Below, in pieces: positions 22,651-35,396 of a stretch of DNA of 64,000 bases (its first letter is position 1; the number at the start of each line of letters is the position of its first letter). The stretch lies in the NCBI GenBank assembly GCA_030490835.1, contig CM059975.1, forward strand, positions 10,173,579 through 10,237,578. The letters are read 5' to 3'. This DNA comes from Annona cherimola (lineage: Eukaryota; Streptophyta; Magnoliopsida; Magnoliales; Annonaceae). The notes beneath the pieces were generated by a model that made no database searches, was not told the DNA's origin, and worked only from the letters and a program-made list of their open reading frames with translations. A program made the translations under genes and the position numbers.

Positions 22651-22992
22651 GAAATGATCCAGTGCATGCGACTGCACCGTGCAGTCCATGCACTGTGGGC
22701 CCCACCTGATCATTTCCCATAAATCCACCCCACCAATTGTATTTAGAATTGTTCACTTTATTACCATACCAATTTTCATCCAAATCCAACATGTGTGTAG
22801 TCTCCATCTTAAAATGGTGCAAAATCAACGTAATAAAATAGTTTAATGTAAATATCAAGTTTAAAGTGGTTTTTTCAACATCTAAACCGTCTAAAGTATG
22901 ATTTATATATGGATAAATGAGTGTATAAAGTTTCATTACAATCTAATATGTGTGGGGTCCATTTTACAGCGGACTGCACACGATCATATCCC
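22649..22992. mobile_element. Short inverted-repeat element D, TA-bounded
   Basis: Begins GGGAAATGATC and ends GATCATATCCC, matching at 10 of 11 positions in inverted orientation. The right end, read on the other strand (GGGATATGATC), equals the end of the 9347 foldback element. The interior shares most of its sequence with element C (TTGTATTTAGAAT, ATCAACGTAATAAAATAGTTT split by differences, ATGTGTGGGG) and has GTGGGCCCCACC near the left end. (TA)n flanks it on both sides. No coding capacity. Confidence 0.75.
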
Positions 22993-23614
22993 TATATATA
23001 TATATATATCTACAAATCATGTTAGCCCACTCTTTCTGTTGCTGAGCAGCAGTGATTACATCACTACAGATTGATTTAATTTTTTTACCAAAATAAAAAC
23101 AAACAAACAAACAAACGGAGTATTCTATTTACTTTGCTCTTATCCATTGGAATTCCCAATCTTCTTCATGGGCGGCAGCGGCAGTGACCATGGAATTTAA
23201 TGAAAAATAATGTTGCATATAAGATGATATTGTTAAGTTAATGAAACTAAAGGGATGATAATCATTCACAAGTCGTAACAAAAATATGAATAATAATAAT
23301 AACAACAACAACAATAATAGCAATAAATAGGATAAAAATGAAGAGTGTGATCTTCCGAACAAATCATTAATTATTAAAATGCATGCACAGGGCAGCTCCT
23401 ATGCCGAAGCAATTCCCCTTGGAATTTGCAATAGATCCCACATATGAAGGGATCTTAAATTGTCATTGGAAGCAAAGCTAGCCACGTGGGGAAGACGATT
23501 CCCGAGGCCTTATTTTTTAAAGCTATTAATTAATCCGGATTAATCGGTGGGCATTGGGTAGGCAATTAGGCTTGACTGGAATTTGGAGCTAAAGTGCTCA
23601 TGAGCTAATGATCA

Positions 23615-23617
<3 letters not shown>

Positions 23618-23646
<29 letters not shown>
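23618..23646. repeat. (GA)n microsatellite
   Basis: About 29 bp of alternating G and A, followed directly by GC-rich sequence. Confidence 0.9.
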
Positions 23647-23650
<4 letters not shown>

Positions 23651-25126
23651 CCGCGGGCGTTCCAGCTGGTTGGGGTTGGCAATGCTTGGGTTCATCTCAG
23701 CCGTTCGTTTGGTAGATCGATTGGGCTGAGGTGGCCGGGGTAGTCATATCAATGCACAGATTCAAGCATACACGGGTAGGGGTGAATTAATGGACGGTCA
23801 AAAGTCAAGACCGGCCTACCCATCACGATGCGTGTGGCTGTATACTTCCTAATTTCCTGTATACTTGTGTGGCCCAGCACAGCTCTGATCTCGTTCTCTC
23901 GAGGCGGACCCCACACATCCGTCAGCCGGCCGGCCAAACCCATGGATCCAACTTACACGCATTCAGAGTCCCTCGTATTTGCCAAATTACTCTGTATATA
24001 TAAATTCGTTATTAGCTGAATTGAAGTGGATGATATACCAGCGTCCGAAATGCACAAATGTGAAACTTAAAACGTCCCAACTGAAATAAGAACAACTCAG
24101 AATTTTGCAATCTATTTCTGTAACATTTAATTATTTACGAAAACTTTTTGAATTAATTGTCATTGGACAATATTATATCTTATCTTATCTTATCTTATAT
24201 TATAGTCAAGTTCAATAATCTATTAAGAGACATCAATTTAAGCTCTCTTTATTCATACCCGAGACAATAAACAAGCACCTACCCATTCACATAGGTGATG
24301 GGTGACAACAATCTCCCATCACAAATGACCTATTTCCCACCTATCCACGCCTAGCAGTTATTTAAGAAAGCTCGATGTGAAACTAATTAAGTGAAATTGA
24401 AGACTCCAATTTACGCAAGACCCAAGCGCAGTCACAAAGCAAGTGTAGCGTCCAAAGGGCATGCGGCCCACCGTGCGGGACGTCGTTCGGCTGAAATAGA
24501 TGTGGACCGTCCATTGGCGGTGGGAGGTGGTATGGGCGTGGATGATGATGCATGCAGTGGCCGCGCGCATGCGAGGGCGGCAAGAGCCGGCGGAGAGCCG
24601 TAGAAGTATGGAATGATATGGTAGACGAATGAGATGAAAATGAGATGTATTGGGTGGTAATTAATTAATTGAGGAGGCACGACGAGTCGACGCCGCGGCT
24701 GAGGTGGGAATGGGATTAGGATAAGAAAGTCACAAAGCTGTCGTCATAGGGAATGACGTGGCGGCCTCGTCTCGTTTTTCTGGCTTTATTTAAATGAAGA
24801 TTTGATTATTTCGTTTATCAGACTGAGACAGGATTACACATGCGAGAAGAGAATCCCACTGCAATATTGCATGTTTGCTACTTGCAGTCGCAACTGGGGA
24901 GCTAGGGAAGTAAGACAGGCAGGCAGTCTCATTTCATGCAAGAACGTGGGGGGCGGGTCCCGACGTGGGGCCCACTATCTCAGCCTCTCCCCACGCTAAT
25001 CACTCTGCTCCCATGACCTCCTAAGGTACAGGATCAGAAATGATCCCAACCGTTAATGAGGTGGGCCCCATCGTGGGTCCCTTGAAATTGGAAAAAAAGA
25101 CCTAGATCTAGCGGTTAAATACGTGA

Positions 25127-25132
25127 CACGTG
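25127..25132. promoter_or_regulatory. G-box / ABRE-like motif
   Basis: CACGTG palindrome preceded by ACGTGA, giving two overlapping ACGTG cores as bound by plant bZIP and bHLH factors. It stands more than 5 kb from the next gene start, so a regulatory role is unproven. Confidence 0.25.
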
Positions 25133-27239
25133 CAATGTGGTGCATATGCATACACACAAATACCTCATGCACTGCGTGGATAATACAATAATAAGCTAAC
25201 GCGTGCTTGCTTTTATGCATGCCATTGGCGGGCGGGAACAAACTTAGCAATAAAAATGTCCACTTGCGCTGTTCATGAGATAGGATCGATTAAGCGCATC
25301 TCAGTACTAGATAGAAAAATATTCAGGTCAACCCACTTTATTTTCAAATTTCAATCCATTTAACTTTTTATACTATCCCCATGATAAGATGAGTTGATTT
25401 ATTGAAATAACAGATTATAAAGAATTTTAAATCATTCAAATCAATATGTTCAGATGTCATCAGAAAAGAACTCAAGTGATCACAAGAGACAACTCAAAAT
25501 TGATAGGATTCTTCATTAAGCACGACAAAAAATGTTTTTATAAGTTGCTAACTTTTTGCCGTAAAATTTAAATTTAACTATATACTTTTATATCTGAAAT
25601 TGCTCTCATCATTTACGGCTTACTTTAAATTCTAGTATTAAATATTAATTTTTACTGCGTATAAAACAAAAGTCGATTGCATTTGAGCATATGTCATCAT
25701 CCTTAAGTAGCCATTATATATGTAGCCAAACTAATATATATGGAATTGAATAAGCATTGCATGCGACCAAAAAATTCGTTATTTTTAATAAAATTTGTCG
25801 CAGTGACCATCCATGTAGCTGCTTCTAACTTTAGGTTGGAAAATATAAGATAATGATCATGATGAAGCGTGGTGACGATGATAAAAAATTTCAGTTACAC
25901 TGGTCATTTATGTTGTCTAAAAAATTTAAGTAGTGTTAAAATATTAATTTTAAAACAAAGTAATCAATCTGAGTGTTATAATATCATTGTAAAAATATCA
26001 GTATAAACGTAATTTTTATGCTTAATCCATGGATTTGGCCAAAAGTATAAATTCTGTTACAACTAAAATATTTTGGCGGTTTATGTCCTGTCCCTACCAT
26101 TTTTACCTAATACAAAATTAATTATTTTGATTCTTTTAAGTAAAAAATAGTGTGTAATTTGGATTTCTTCATGTTTACAAGAGGGAGGGGCTTGCTCCCT
26201 ACATATATACTGGTTTATATATAATTGTTTTTGGCTTGTCTCAAACATATAAAAAGGATAACAATTGAGAAGTAAATGATTGAAAAAAATAAAATAAAGT
26301 AAATATATAATTAAAAAGGGAAAATTTTAAGAGTTCAATATCAATTAACACTGATTAAATTTAGCAAGTGAAATGCTGCGAGGATCGAGAACAAGCACCG
26401 ATATTCAACATTCATCCCAGCACAACTCCCTTGTTTATGAACACTAAAAAGATGCTACCAATTACCAAACTATTCACTGCAGGGAAAGCCAGCAAAAGCC
26501 GTTTAAAAGGCCATGCCAACGTGTGGCTTTATATACATCTTTGAGAGACGAGATTTCTACAGCTACAATTTCATTAGCATGGTGGGCCACAAGAACGATG
26601 GAAAAAAAAAGGTCGGTCAGAGAACTGCCTCCGGCTTGCATTGCAGGAATACCAGCCATGTAAGTTGAGACCGGGCCAGACTTTTGTACGGTCAAGATGG
26701 AGCAGACTCTTTAGATGGGCATGCAGGCCAGCGAAGTACGGTCAGTTCATGATTTCCATTTGACTAATTGCAACTAGTATTGCTATTTTACGAATGAATA
26801 CAAATAAAAAATAAAAGGTTATCTTTGATGGATTATATTGTTTAGCAATCGTGATGTGGCATTCACTGCCAGGGTTACATTCACAAAATGCAAACACAAA
26901 AAGAAAGAAAGAGCTTATAATAACATAGCACACGTAAGACTTCTGAAAAAACTCTGAAAATTCACAAAGCATACGTACGTTGGATTCATCGGGGCCTACA
27001 TATGCACAATGATTGTATGGCCACTTGTACAAAGGAAACCACATTGTCGGCAAGAAGATTTTTTCGATTGGTATTTCTTTTATACATTGTGACAATTGAT
27101 ATTCTAATTAAATACTTTCACAACCTCCACACTATGAAGGGATAATAAGTAAACCACCCTCTTTCATAGGGCCAGAGGAAGAACAGAAAAACAACTTACA
27201 CACAAGAGGAACCATACAACTAAGGTATCACCCCTAGTG

Positions 27240-28520
27240 GCGTCAATAAGAAGATTGAAACTACTAGTTTATAACAAACTTGTTGATCATGGTTAATGCA
27301 ATTAATGGCAACAAAACTTAATGGCATGATAAATTGTTGCTTATGCTTATTAGTAACAAATTGTTGTCATTTATTGCTTTTGTGCATAATATCCTTTTTG
27401 TTGCTGACAAGCGTTAGCAACAATATAATTTAAGTGATGGGGACAAAAAATCATGGCCACTTTTGTCTTAAATATTATCATTTTTGTGGTGACTCAATAA
27501 TTAAAATTTTCAAATATGCTGATAAATGCACCTTGTAATGCAATATATGTAAGTGAAATTGATTTATGAAGTTTGATGTAGCGAAAAATAGGATTTTTTT
27601 TAATTTTTTGATTGGTAAATATTTTACATGTAACTCAATTTGTATTACGATTAAGTCTTGAGGCATTTGAATCTAAAAAAACAGTCCTAAGATATTTTTA
27701 TAATTTTCTAGAAGTACGACAACAACAAGCTTTTACGTAATAAATTAAGAGACACACCAACTCTCACCTAAGTAACACAAAAGACAGTGCCCTGCTAAGT
27801 TTCGATTGCCTATTTGCTAGATTTCAGAGCAAAGGCGTTATCAACTAGGTAGAATTTGATTGGTGAGTTTGCTTCATTGAACAAGAACATGAAGAAAATA
27901 ATTATAAAGGTAAAAATATAAAGTATCAACTAGAAAGTAAATAAGAATGAATGGCTATAGAGACAAAATTCAATACAAATTTTGTGCAATCTCTTTTTTT
28001 AGTTTTAAAAGATTTTTTTAAATTTAAATTGTTTATCATGTTTTATTTATTTGCACTTATTTTTAATTACAAAAATTGCATGTATTGAAAAATTTTCATA
28101 TACTTTATTGCTAAAAAAATTACATGCGTAAAAAAATTACATGTGTTAAAAACTATTATATATTAGATAAAAAAGAAATTTAATATTTTGCACATTGCAA
28201 AAAATTTTATTTTATATAACAATTCTTATGCAAAAAATATTACTTATTTGCTATGACTATGGCTTTAGCCTAATAGTATTATATTAGGCATGAGACCCTG
28301 AAGTTCAGAATTGGAAGTCCAATAATAGCTAAGTTCAAGGTTGTTGACCTTATGGCACCATGAAAGATTGCAATACATAACATCTAAGCAACAATATTTG
28401 TTGCCTATAAATATTATAATGCAATGTATAAGATGTTATTGCAGTTATCGGCAACAAATTTTCTAAAATTTTTATTGCGGCCACCTAGCAATATATTTGT
28501 TGGTTTTCTATAGATACAAC
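27240..28520. repeat. Degraded repeat with GCAACAA/TTGTTGC subterminal motifs
   Basis: Two clusters (27240-27480 and 28360-28520) are rich in short inverted motifs such as GCAACAATATTTGTTGCC, GGCAACAAATTTT and TTTGTTGCTGACAAG, with AT-rich DNA between. Many short subterminal repeats at both ends of a non-coding segment are typical of non-autonomous CACTA-like or related DNA transposons. The outer termini were not found. Confidence 0.35.
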
Positions 28521-30207
28521 TATTTTATTAATGTTGTTACTTGGATGACCAAGTGATTTATGTAAATGAGTTAAGAATGTATTGGGTGGGAGGTTTATAT
28601 TCTAAGTTGAGTTGCTTGGTCATCCTAGGTGGGGGACATAGTAAAAATCATTTCATTAGTTTTAATTTTTTGTTATAAAAAGTTAAAATTTATTGCTATA
28701 AATGACATCTTGATCCAAAACTTGAGCTTTTCCCAAATATACCCATTACGTTTTCAAAAGTCTAAATATACCATTATGTTTGTAGTTGATCCAAAAAATG
28801 TTTATTCTATTAAAAACTGTTAGTTAAATTTTATAAATACCCAAAATACTCTTATTATAAAATAATAAAAGATAAAATAAAATATAAAAAATAAAATTAG
28901 AGCGTTCCAAACTTAGAGCCCATGTGTAATTAGGGCATTGTTGAGTTATAACATTCAAAATTTCAATTATGTTAAAAAATTGATGGATATATTAGTGATT
29001 TCACATATTAGCTAACGACATTAACTTAAAAATTGAGTGTTTTTGGAATTAATTACAAAAGTAACAGGTATATCTGAGATTCTAAAAATGTAGTAGATAT
29101 ATTTGAGATTAAGGTCAAATATAATGCTTAAATTTAAGAAAAGCCCCAACTACTTTGTAGCATATGCTTACTTGAAAAAAATTATTCATAGCTCACGTAC
29201 TTTAGTAACAAAATTTCCTAAAAATTACTATTTGATGCAACTCATAAAATGTTTTCTTATAATCATTATATGTAACAACGAGTTCCTTGCATAGAATGAA
29301 AATAAAATTTTTGCTGCTAATAGTGATGCTCCATTGCAAATAATTGGCAAATGAAATTGAATTTTTAATAATATTATTTTAAAAATTAATAATTATATAT
29401 TCACTCTCCAAAGGTGCTAATTTTTTTTATAAAAAAAGTTTTCAGTTGATATAATTTTTCATAATATAATAAAATAAAGGATGTTAAAAAATAAATGTTA
29501 AATTTACAAATATTTTAAAATAAAAAACAGTGGGCCACATGGAGACTCTATGCAGTCCAGCTGTGTTAAATCATTGCCCGTGACTATATGCAAGATAGTA
29601 ATATATCCAATGTTTTTTCTTATAAGTGCTAAGTTTGGCCAATTGGGTAATAGTATTCCCTCACCATTGAAGGGTCTCATATGTTAATTATTACTGCGAA
29701 GTTCGTAGTCCGAGTTGTTGGTACTGAACATTTGCTGTGGGACTGATGGCATTATAAGCTGATCCTGTCATCATCTCCGACTTCATATTTTCTCCATCAA
29801 ATAAAAAAAACCCCTAAAACACAAAGCAGGCAGCTTATGTGAATTCATTAGATAGTACTTGAACTTAATATTTAACACATGCATGAGATAATGGTGTCAG
29901 CTTTGGCCGAGTTGGGCTCACGTATATGATTTGGTCCCAATGCTTCATACATATATACATATACATATCCACACATATATATATATACACACACACTTGT
30001 AGTGGTCCATACAATGGATAATTTGACTGTATCCAAGTGTAACGTGTCAAAAACTGTGTGCAGCATAAAAATTAAAACAAACAAATAAATAAATATTACG
30101 CATGTCTCACGGCACTCTCCCCCTTCCCCTCTACTTGCATATGCAATACACAACACAACTGCGTAGGAAAAGTCAGCATCTGTATACCCGAGAGTAAAAG
30201 AGACACT

Positions 30208-30227
30208 TCTCTCTCTCTCTCTCTCTC
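30208..30227. repeat. (TC)n tract in the WRKY promoter / leader region
   Basis: A pyrimidine dinucleotide run about 290 bp before the WRKY start codon. TC-rich tracts are frequent in plant core promoters and leaders. Candidate TATA sequences (CATATATACC near 30238, TGTATAAAA near 30267) follow it. Confidence 0.6.
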
Positions 30228-30515
30228 ATCAACGCATTCATATATACCACGAAATATATATGTATGTGTATAAAAAAAAAAAAAAAAAAAGAGCTCTTTC
30301 TTTCTCTCCGAACTGTCTCTCATAGCAGCTCCTTTGGCACGTTTCTTTCATTTTTCTGCCGAGAAACCCATCCACCAGAAACTCATTTCTCGCACGCATG
30401 TCCAAGTCGATCCACATCCAAATGCATGGTTTTGAAACTTCTGCAGCTGCAGAATCACTGAAACCGTAACCCGAGGAGAGAGCAGCTTCTGTTCTAGTGC
30501 AATAATCAAGGCTTT

Positions 30516-33500
30516 ATGTGCAGTTTGTCTTGGGCGATGATGGAAGGTCACGACCAAGGAGATCTTTCAGACATATTCCGGGCCAGCTGCAACCAAGGGA
30601 GAACCACTGATCCAGCTCTAGATTGGCGATTTCCTTCGGCACCCATCAATTTCCCACTGTCAATCGAAGAACCAATCAACGGTTTCGGTGATCCTTTCTT
30701 CAGCATGCAGGATCCCATGCTGCATGATCCCATCTTCTCGTCGGATGCTGCTGGTCGTATGGTCGGCATGAATGCGGAGGAAGATAAGAGTGTCGGAAGC
30801 GTCCTGAGCCATAGGAACAATATTATGGGTGATCAGGAGGCGCAAATGCCTTGTAATTCCTTCTCAAGAATGCTGCAGCTCTCGCCGGATGCCAAGATGC
30901 CGATTTCGTCTTGCACCAGTTCAGCACTGACAGCGGTGGATTTGCCGCCTGGAATTACGTCTACTTCATTCGATCATGCTCGCATGATTTGCCCGACTAC
31001 TTCCACTGCCTCTAGTTTGGTTGAGAACAGTGGCCAGCAGATTCCATCGCCGCGGAACTTAGGGATCAAAAGAAGGTAACTGACGATTGTATTTATCTCC
31101 GTATTAATTAAGAATTTTCCGTTACAGAGGAGTTCGGTACTAGATGCTGTATTTCTTTGTTCAAAAGCGATCCCTCAAAAACATCATTCTGATGAGATCA
31201 AAACCGATTTTTTAGCAATTTTTCAAAAAAAAAATTGAAAAGTGCCACTTCATGATACTGGTTTTACAGGACTTATTTCTAAATTTTTACAAGGTCTTGA
31301 ATACGAATTCTTCATGGGAATTCAATAGCATTCAAAGATGATAATATCCACACATATTCATGCTACTTCATGTTTTATTTGTGAAATTCCTTATGTCATA
31401 ATAATCATCCATACCAGTTTGAGGTAGGCACGGCTAAAGGAATGGAAAGGCCATTATCTTGTTCTCTTATTTGGGTGTTGTGAAAAATCCCGACTTCGTG
31501 GACATTGATGTACTGTTTGACTTATTGTATAATTTTTTTTTAAAGAAGAAGAAGAAACGCCCGTGATTTAGGTTGGTGAAGATATGATGTTCTTTAGAAA
31601 ATATGAAAGCCATACACTTTATGATATATGGATTAAAAGTTCCACATGCGAACCCATGTAATTCACTGGATGCTTTCGGTAGTTTTTTAAAGTTTTTTTT
31701 TTTTTTTTTCCTTGACTAGCATATCAAACCAAACTAATCAATCTCGATTTCGTAACACTTAAATACAACCCATTCAGGTTTCATTAAAGGATACATATCA
31801 GAATCCGAGGGGAAAAGTTGTGAAGAAAAATGGGTTTGTTATTTCCTATCTTTTAGAACCTTGTATGAAATCTTGAAATAGTTCGTCGCTTCTTGTATCA
31901 TCTCAACATTTCTTACAAGTCATTTTTATTTTGATTGCAAAGCGACCCGCTCCTTTATATACTCGGGTATTGGAAATTAGGAATATGCAGAGAACCGAAC
32001 TTCAAGAATTACGGGAGCTTATTCGTGATTGGATTACATAAACAAAAGTAATTTCTTCATTTGAGAGAAAAAAGGGCCGCAAGACATGTCTAAGGCAATT
32101 GTCCATCACCGTCACGCGCACATTTCTGAATAAAAGAGTTGAAGTTCTCCGGTTCATTCGCCTTCCTTTCTATTTTGTAGTGTAAGTAAAATACACTTTT
32201 GTACTTGTGCTGTTTGCAAAGGCAATGGCGCAAGTTACATAAAATAGTCCGTGCATTGTCACGAACCTCCATGACTAGTCACAACTAGATACAGACACTG
32301 CCGAGAAGGGAAAGAGTTTCATCTCCCAAATTATAATTAACAGCTGCAGAAAACCATAACTGGTAAGGACATATATCTCAATTTAATTTCCATTTTTCAT
32401 TCGAGGTGAGTTGTTGTAGGTCCATACGAATTTTTAGTTCAAGTTATAGAAGTCCCAAAATTGGGTGCATGCTTTTATCAGAAAAAAAAAATTGGGTGCA
32501 TGCAAATTTCATTTTATGATTGTGCAATAGCATCGTTTTCGATTGGCATTATGTCACTGCAATTACTAAATGAAAAATGTTGATATTTGAAGGAAGGGTC
32601 AGGCAAAGAAGGTTGTGTGTGTACCAGCACCAGCACCTACAAGCGGCAGACCCAGTGGAGAAGTGGTTCCATCTGATCTTTGGGCTTGGAGAAAATATGG
32701 ACAAAAACCCATCAAGGGTTCTCCTTATCCGAGGTAATATATTCCCATCCTATGATCACCAGTATCTAGATATATACTCGCATGCTACCTATAGCATATC
32801 CTATGATCACCTTGGTTTGCTGCTTGTTATACGCAAGTTAGCTTATACCAATTGTAAGATGGCAATAAGCTATTGATCAAATTCTCGGTAACACACTTTG
32901 AGAAACTAAAGCCGGCGATCGGAATTTGGAAAGCAATAACTGATCAGAGATCATCAGAACCAGGAGTTGATCAGCTATAGCGCCAGCTAGACAGTGCAAT
33001 ATTGGCATTTCATGATCAGCCCACAAAATAAAAAACGACGATCGGAGCACTTCAGTGATTGTTTTGATAGGCTATATATGAAATATACAATCGAAAAAGG
33101 GTTTTGTCATCAGCATGAATAGTCCTTCCTTTTTTTGGGTTCGTGACTTCGGGTTCGTAGTACTGCAAGAACTTGCAAAGCACTAACATCATTAATTCAT
33201 CATAGCGTAAGGTCACGTCAGTCTACATGTTATATGTGATAACGTTGCTTTAATTCCATAGCTAGCTAGCATGTGGGCAGCATTGATCTAGCTATCCACG
33301 CATCATATATACGGTCCACACAATGCAGACTCTTAATCCTACAGGAATGCTATTGGTCTCGGTAATCAGATTAGGCGGAGATATCTAAAACGGAAAGCCC
33401 AAAACAAGTACTCCTGCTGCTTTCTTGTTCGTTTCATATGCGTGTTCTGAATCATCTAATCATGAATGAGCATAACAGATTTTCCGGTCATATACATTTG

Positions 33501-34339
33501 TTGTCCATCTGCCATCGGGAATAGATTTCGGACGCGTTTTTAAGCTATGCTGACCGCACATTTAGAAGCACAAGCGCACATTGAACCCGTATCTGCTGCA
33601 ATCTGATCAGTCCCACAATGGCATATGTGATGCAAAACAATCCGTCTTGCTGAATCCAGAAAATGTTTGGAAATTTATGAAATTAACTACATTTTTATGG
33701 AATGTAAAACTCGAAAGTAAATAATAGTCTTATTTATTAGTTCTCCTGTCTGTGAAATTCAGGGGCTATTACAGATGTAGCAGTTCCAAAGGTTGCTCGG
33801 CAAGAAAGCAAGTAGAAAGGAGTCGTACAGATCCAAACATGTTAGTGATCACCTATACGTCAGAGCACAACCATCCATGGCCTACCCAAAGAAATGCATT
33901 GGCAGGGTCCACTAGATCGCAACACATGAAGAAGGATGGTCATCCAAAAAGCTCACCACCTTCTCCAATTCTAAATCCAACTGTGCCAAACGAAGAACAG
34001 AAGGAGAGTGACACAGACCCTGGGTCGTCATCGGAAGCTATTGTCAGTGAGAGAATGGAACTTGGAACAGTTAAAGAAGAGAAAGCAGAAATGGAGAAGT
34101 CAGAAGAAGCAACTGATCATGGCAATGGGAAGTTTGATGAGGGACTTGAAGAGCATGAAGACTATAAAAAATCGTTGAAATCGGATTCAAATCACTCTGA
34201 TGACTTCTTCATGGATTTGGGAGAATTAGAGGTGGACCCAATAAAACTTATGTTCCCCCAAGGCATGAGTACTGGAGAAAAAACTGATGAAGGAAGGGAA
34301 AACAAAGAGATGGATCCTTCCAATCTCTTTGATTGGTGA
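30516..34339 (+). CDS. WRKY transcription factor, group IIe (WRKY14/35-like)
   Basis: Three exons join in frame: 30516-31075, 32593-32733 and 33763-34339 (425 aa, stop TGA). It is a nuclear, sequence-specific DNA-binding protein expected to recognise W-boxes. The single WRKY domain has WRKYGQK at 219-225 and a zinc finger C-X5-C-X23-H-X-H (Cys239, Cys245, His269, His271). The second intron interrupts the domain after Pro-Arg, the usual position. N-terminal motifs [10 protein letters not shown] and [11 protein letters not shown], and [13 protein letters not shown] before the domain, are typical of group IIe, best matching AtWRKY14/35. I chose the ATG at 30516 because those relatives also start MCS; in-frame ATGs at 30537 and 30540 are alternatives. 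The C-terminus is acidic, with a [11 protein letters not shown] motif that could activate transcription. Confidence 0.93.
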
Positions 34340-35085
34340 GGGCGTCTCCATTACCCCAGTGTAAGTATACAATTAGTGGAGCCAATTTAATTAACTACAC
34401 TGTCTCCATTTCAGATCACTTATCACTTCAGTACCACAAATCCTCGATATATAGGAAGTTCTGGTTCACAAGATTATTGATCTAACTATATGGTGTGGAA
34501 ACATTGTTCAGTTTATGTATTTGTCAATTTTATTTCCTAATCCTGTTGGATAATAATTATTTTCTTTATGAAAATTTTGAGTCATAGAAGAGATATACAT
34601 TATCATGATTAATTAGCAGTTTTCTCCTCACCATCAAACCTGCGGCAAGTATATATTGTAGGTACAAACATCGACGTACAGATGCTGCACTATCCTTAAT
34701 GGGAGAACTAATGGATACGTTTGTAAGTATACATCCTCAGAACGAGGGGGCTACAAACGTATTTGGCTGCAGGCAATTATCCCACTAAATTTTCTAAAAT
34801 TGCCCTTAATTGACCTATGAAACAGGATTATATACATGGAGAATTACCTCCGTCAATATGAAGTTGCTATTGTTAAAATGGGGAAGGGCAATTTGGTCCT
34901 TGGGATAAACTATGTGGCAATTAACTATAATTAGTCAGTCTAATTACTTGCCAAAAATCTCATAAATAAAAAGTGCTTACGCTTTCTCTTTCCTTCCTTT
35001 CATATTTTCTTGTCGTTTGTGTTGTTCTGACTCGTTAAATACTTTGTTTGCACTTTTTCATCCTCCAACTCTTTGTTTCCCATTT

Positions 35086-35396
35086 ACGATAAGAAAACTG
35101 ACCTTTGCACAAAATACTTTTAATGATATTCAGTATTTTTTGTCCAAAAGATATCATTTAGTGACATAAATAATTATTTTCGTTGAAAATTATTATTTAG
35201 CAATGATAATGTAATGGACGTTGTAAAAAAAACTATCATGGAAGTATGACTTATAGAAACAATCTTAAAAAATTATCTATAAACCTTTTATAACTGACTT
35301 ATATTCAGTAACCTAACTTTAACGAAACCTCAATATAAAGTAATATTTATGGTGATAAAATACATACGCTAAAATTCATTTTCCTGTAGTGATTCT
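35086..35396. mobile_element. Probable CACTA transposon right-terminal fragment
   Basis: The stretch ends in TTTTCCTGTAGTG, the complement of a CACTACAGGAAAA terminus typical of plant CACTA (En/Spm-like) elements. It is preceded by about 300 bp of AT-rich DNA with short repeated TTTAGTGACA/TTTAGCAATGA motifs. The opposite terminus was not located, so this is a solo end or a heavily decayed element. Confidence 0.45.

Larger units (their letters stand above)
22993..30200. other. Intergenic region upstream of the WRKY gene
   Basis: No gene is supported. The stretch holds a (GA)n run at 23618-23646, a GC-richer block at about 23400-25260 and AT-rich DNA from 25300 on. A probable degraded transposon with repeated GCAACAA/TTGTTGC motifs lies at 27240-28520. 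Open frames in the GC-rich part occur on both strands and match nothing I know. Confidence 0.5.

Noticed and set aside
24358..24680. Overlapping frames in the GC-rich intergenic block
   Set aside because: Frames are open on both strands because GC-rich DNA has few stop codons. No known motif.
26474..26695. 73-codon minus-strand frame with a hydrophobic middle
   Set aside because: No family recognised, no flanking exon evidence, and no ATG context that stands out.
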